Source of the DNA: Isoetes taiwanensis
Taxonomy: Eukaryota; Streptophyta; Lycopodiopsida; Isoetales; Isoetaceae
Direction: 5' to 3'
DNA length: 64,000 nucleotides
Assembly (NCBI GenBank): GCA_021234155.1
Contig: JAJEKV010000009.1
Coordinates: forward strand, 12,220,546-12,284,545
Part shown: one piece after another, positions 60,601 to 64,000 of the stretch
Layout of the letters: each line of letters opens with the position of its first letter
Numbering within the stretch: position 1 is the first letter of the stretch
Translations under genes and position numbers: made by a program
The notes under the pieces: model-generated
Seen by the model: only the letters and a program-made list of their open reading frames with translations
Told to the model about the DNA's origin: nothing
Database searches by the model: none

Positions 60601-61123
60601 TAATCATGAAGTTTCTTTTTACACAAACAAACAACAATATAATAAATCCTGAATTACCTGGATCCTCTACATCTGCATTTGTGTCATTCAGCACAACTTC
60701 AGCATGTGCTTCTTCACAGAAACATCCACCACCTTAGATGAAGTTTTTACATTCAATATCATTACAAAATTCATTGGTTATTACAGCACTAAACAAGCAC
60801 TAACAACATACCCTCGTATCTGTTTTCATGTTGAATATCCTCTGTTCTTGTTTCATCTTGGACAGCAGCAGGTTCGTTTTCTCCTATCAAGGCATAACAA
60901 TTAAAAATTAAGTGTCCACAGCAGTCAAGAACAGGCAGTAAGCTTTTGGCATACCTCTACCAGGAATCATCTTGTCATCAAAATTCTTGCTGAAACTAAG
61001 GCAGCACTCCATAAATCTTTCGGATTGCTGCTGAAATTGTTGTAAGCCTGATAGAATTGTGCCAGGATCAAATTGCACTCGGTTCTTGGCCAAAGAAGAC
61101 AGGAAGGCGGAATTCCAGTCCAT
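57640..61123 (-). pseudogene. Intron-containing DDE-transposase-like gene with BAH-like C-terminus, decayed
   Basis: Minus-strand gene. Exons inferred from splice signals: 61123-60955 (ATG at 61121), 60883-60812, 60732-60658, 60570-59906, about 59830-59428, 59362-58870 with frame changes, 58680-58513, and 58420-57898 (about 10 bp past the frame end). Seen in order: a Lys/Arg helix region (NRRIVSVAVKRR), FWRNNTRVSPCKKHVV, HPLHFLEETQ, a Cys-rich block (RETCCCVYHM; CKCTCVVCGPGPTC; CLTLKCKNCG), HNYEGRWQAKQFREC, DFAENYTFK, HFYISDDRDHDTLFVQ, VVWSDGCSSRFKGARNFYF, GEHDGAGAVIKG, and a BAH-like end (FYVLKCTKVKHVV). Acidic residues in DFAENY, SDG and EHDG are candidates for a DDE triad. This pattern is known to me from repetitive plant and invertebrate transposase-like proteins. 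Frameshifts (near 59770, 59170, 59080) and a TGA near 60460 disable it. Confidence 0.75.
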
Positions 61124-61389
61124 AGTGGACAGATGAATGAATTGCAATAAATTTTGCAAGAACAATGAGACAACACCGCCATTTCCCATTTCGAATTCCA
61201 AAATTCAGCTCCGGCGCCTAAACGATCCAAGAAAAGAATCTCCCTCCCGCTCAGGAATTTTGCATGACGACCGAATGAAGGGCGAAAATTCCATGACGGT
61301 CGAGGACGGGCGTGACGTCTGTTACTGAAGTTCGAAAAGCAGTTTTTCAGCATGGGTGTCGCCCACATGCTTTTTTGCATATGTCAAGC

Positions 61390-61490
61390 AAAAACACACC
61401 CTTCTTCCCCTTTTTCCCATGCCCTTTTCCCCTCTTCCCCTTTCCCTCGTGCCTTTTTCCCTTCACTTTTGCCTTTTCGTCCTCCCTTTT
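61390..61490. repeat. Short polypyrimidine tract
   Basis: C/T tract with 'cccatgcccttttccc' units like those filling Helitron 2, about 120 bp from a Helitron-type 5' end at 61610. Confidence 0.75.
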
Positions 61491-61519
61491 CCTTAATCTT
61501 CGATATTGCAATAAAATTA

Positions 61520-61610
61520 TCACCGTTCGATTAAGCCAACCAAATCCACACCATTAGATTTAGGGCTTGATGGAAAACGGACACACGCTAAAACATCTTA
61601 TATTATAAAA
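61520..61610 (-). mobile_element. Orphan Helitron 5' end
   Basis: The minus strand from 61610 reads TTTTATAATATAAGATG, then TTTTAGCGTGTGTC and a CAAGCCCTAAAT block. It aligns with the 5' ends of Helitrons 1-4, except that the terminal TC is TT. The matching 3' end to the left was not found. The element may be truncated, or may have carried part of the transposase region. Confidence 0.5.
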
Positions 61611-61613
61611 TTA

Positions 61614-64000
61614 CTAGTAAAGGTGCCCAGCGTTGCTGGGCATAAGTTGGGAGCCTATAAATGTTGTGGTTCCTTTTTTCAAATTCGGTCATTCCAAGAA
61701 CATCCAAGATGGGAGACGTGGCATGATGATGTAGGGTATTGAGTTGCATGTGTTCAAGACAGTAAGAATGTTAGTCTAGAGGATAGCAATTATATGTGTT
61801 CAAGAAAATAATGTTAATCTGTAGATGCAGTATACGGATGGTTCGAGCGGCTAGGGTTCGAGCGGCTTAGGGCAGCCGCCTATGGCGGCAGCCCATCCTC
61901 TTGCAGATTCATCCAAGATCGCTGCTGGAAGGGCCTGGCTGGCCGGGCTTGCTGCTAGCTCCCCTCATGATTTGTTTTCCGGTCTCTGGTTCTGGGCTTA
62001 AGCTCTGGTGTCCGGGCTCTGCGATCTTGTGCAGCCGGTTGTCTTCTGGCGCATATTTCTATGAGACTAGACAGCGGACATAGCCCACTTGTCTCTGGAA
62101 GTTCTTGAGGCCTTGCAGTAAGTCGTCCTAAAGGTAATCTTGTCTTGTTTTTTCAGCCCTACACTGCAAATGATCAGGATGAAAAGGTAGGTTTTGGGAA
62201 GCAACGGCTGCTGCTGCACTCCCTGCAGTAGCTTGCACTCAGTTTCTTTTTCAAGATCAACATGACTCAGCTGTGTTATTCTGTCAGCCCATGTGCAGAT
62301 AAAATAGGGCAGTCGGGTCCTTTTTCTGTTCTTTGTAGATGGCTTCTGTGTTGCTAGGCGGGATTACATTTGGGCAGAAAACAAAGTCCTTCCCCTTTCC
62401 CAGCTTGGGGGATTAGGATCTAAGGGTTAGTATTTGACTGGACAGTATGGATTAGACAGGGATCTGAATGAGGAAGCACTGGGCGGGAGACCGGGTTTCT
62501 TTAGCAGTTGCTCAACCATTGAGCTGTGGTTCTTGTGTTCCGGGGGAAACTTGTACCATGGATCTTTGAACGAGCTGACAATCTTGAGATCGAAGTATAT
62601 ACCGGTAGGTGAAGGGGCACCTGAGAGCGAATGGACACCCCTTCTTCTGGGGCAGGCTTGTGTGAGATGCTGCTCTGTTAGAAGAAAGGGCATCTAACCC
62701 CTTAGTACAGAAATGGAATTGGGGCAGATCTCTTGTAGTACAGCAGGGTAGAATGATGCTCCAGGTCTAGTTAACGCGCAGGATGATATTGGCTCCTTGA
62801 TGCTCTTCAGTTGCCTGTATTTTGCAGTGGTGAGCTTCAGATGGCTACGATCTCAGATCTTAGAGTGACCTCTGCCTTCTTTCCAGCTGAAAAGAATGAT
62901 ACATTATCCTTGGATTTATAGTCTTGGACTAATGAGCTCCCAATGAATATCTGGTAGACCATTGTACTTAAATATTTTCTATGAGGCCTATTGTGGAGCC
63001 TACTCCAAATAAGGTCGTGTACCTTGTTTTTACTATCAATAGAAAATGAAAAAAAGCTTGCCTACAAAAAAAAAAAGATGCAGTATACGCAGGTTGTGTG
63101 CCAATTTTGACCCTTAAGTCTCTAGCTGTAGGTTGTGTGCCAATATTGACTCTTAATTTATGTAGGGACATATGTCAATGCCTTTAAGCACTAATGAAGG
63201 GTTGTAGTTATCAATGTTCAAGCCAGAGGAATTAATCATATATATTGACCACTAAGTATGTCTCATTTTTCCGTTATCCTTATGTTACTATCCTTATGTT
63301 ATGTGAGACTTAATACTTCTTAACCAAACATCATATCCAGCATCTGCCATGATAAATTCTAGAGATGCTTAGTGGCCGTTTAGCAACCAGATCCAGTTAT
63401 ACTCTTAAATAGAAATTGGAATTAGTTTACTATCTCATGTGTCTATGTATTAGTAGGCCTTTCGTTGTCCTAAATGGGTAAAAGCATGTTAGGGTGCCCC
63501 TTAAAAAGTATTATTTAGTGACTAAAAAGGTACCTAAAAAGGTAGCCAGGACTGGGTACTGGGTACCTGTATAATATCTCAATATAAGGTATGTTTTAGA
63601 ACTTTTTATATATATATTGGTCTCCGATAGCATTATCTTTATCTTAACTTTGAATATTACCATGTCCTTGACTTTTATTTTGGATTTTTGTATTAGTTTT
63701 AATGAAAAGAAAAATGAGAAAGTACCCAGTTCTGAAGTACCTAGTGTATGTACTTTTGCAGGTTCCAAAAGTGGTACACCCTAACATGCTTTTACCCAAA
63801 TACCTTGTAACAACCATGGCTGCATGAACAGAGCTTACAGAGAAAGTTGTGATGGTAAACGAAGTGTAGAATGGTAACCTACTGAGGGAACGAATGTCCT
63901 GACTGGCCGTAACAATTCAATACAAACAAAAGCGGGATTAAGCAGATGAGATCTATAACATTGTATTATCATATGAACATGTAATATGTAGGGAATATGC
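61614..64000 (-). mobile_element. Helitron 5, 3' part (runs beyond the window)
   Basis: CTAG at 61614-61617 with a 7-nt spacer and the GCCCAGC/GCTGGGC hairpin, left flank A. No 5' end is seen before the window ends. The interior has no recognised gene; the plus frame at 62434-62697 and its antisense are unassigned. It contains a MITE at 63476. Confidence 0.7.
63472..63801. mobile_element. MITE (322 bp) with 4-bp TSD
   Basis: Perfect 20-21-bp inverted ends GGGTAAAAGCATGTTAGGGT at 63476 and the complement ending at 63797, flanked by AAAT at 63472-63475 and 63798-63801. No coding capacity. It splits a sequence shared with Helitron 4 just before 'taccttgtaac'. Confidence 0.82.

Noticed and set aside
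1-64000. CRISPR arrays, operons, riboswitches
   Set aside because: No regularly spaced identical repeats, and the sequence is plant nuclear DNA.

Overview
The window is nuclear DNA of a land plant. It is dominated by mobile elements, with one recognisable host-type gene (a GH18 chitinase) and an 8 kb block of mitochondrial DNA. In that block the nad9 and rps2 genes keep a single reading frame. Every premature stop in them (TAA, TAG, TGA) becomes a sense codon by a T-to-C change, and many other codons need C-to-T changes to match the family. Plant mitochondria with heavy editing in both directions are those of ferns, hornworts and lycophytes such as Isoetes, so I infer a fern or a non-Selaginella lycophyte, with hornwort as an alternative. 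|| Layout. 414-5613: terminal-inverted-repeat element A (4-bp TSD TTAA) holding a decayed Ty3/gypsy pol, palindromic CTCGACTTCGCGAG arrays and an AP2/ERF gene fragment. 5614-10918: no convincing gene. 11004-12107: intronless GH18 chitinase, followed by an out-of-frame CBM5/12 domain. 12829-16006: Helitron 1. 16048-16822: second copy of the chitinase 3' tail. 17570-25632: mitochondrial insertion (rrn18 3' part, rrn26 5' part, a complete atp9 with group II introns i21 and i87 and a decayed maturase, nad9, rps2, 5' half of trnF). 25633-26218: LTR abutting trnF. 27072-28931: Helitron 2, filled by a polypyrimidine tract. 29772-33347: element B, a deleted and inverted relative of element A (TSD TGTT). 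35161 to about 43400: minus-strand Ty1/copia element broken by Helitron 3 (37086-40325) and a hAT-like MITE (40372-40615). 43698-43892: a second copy of part of the mitochondrial atp9 intron. 44-51 kb: scattered exon-like fragments, and one LRR exon at 51196-51802. 52228-61123: two convergent transposon-type genes, with Helitron 4 (53899-57252) inserted between them. 61614 to the window end: Helitron 5, with a 322-bp MITE inside. || The strongest common theme is one Helitron family. Five clear 3' ends all lie on the minus strand, share a GCCCAGC/GCTGGGC hairpin and sit between A and T; four of the elements can be delimited to the base. The elements carry gene fragments and polypyrimidine tracts and lack a visible Rep/helicase, so they are non-autonomous. 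They inserted into the chitinase tail, the copia element and the convergent transposon, which gives a relative order of events. No CRISPR arrays, operons or bacterial features were seen.
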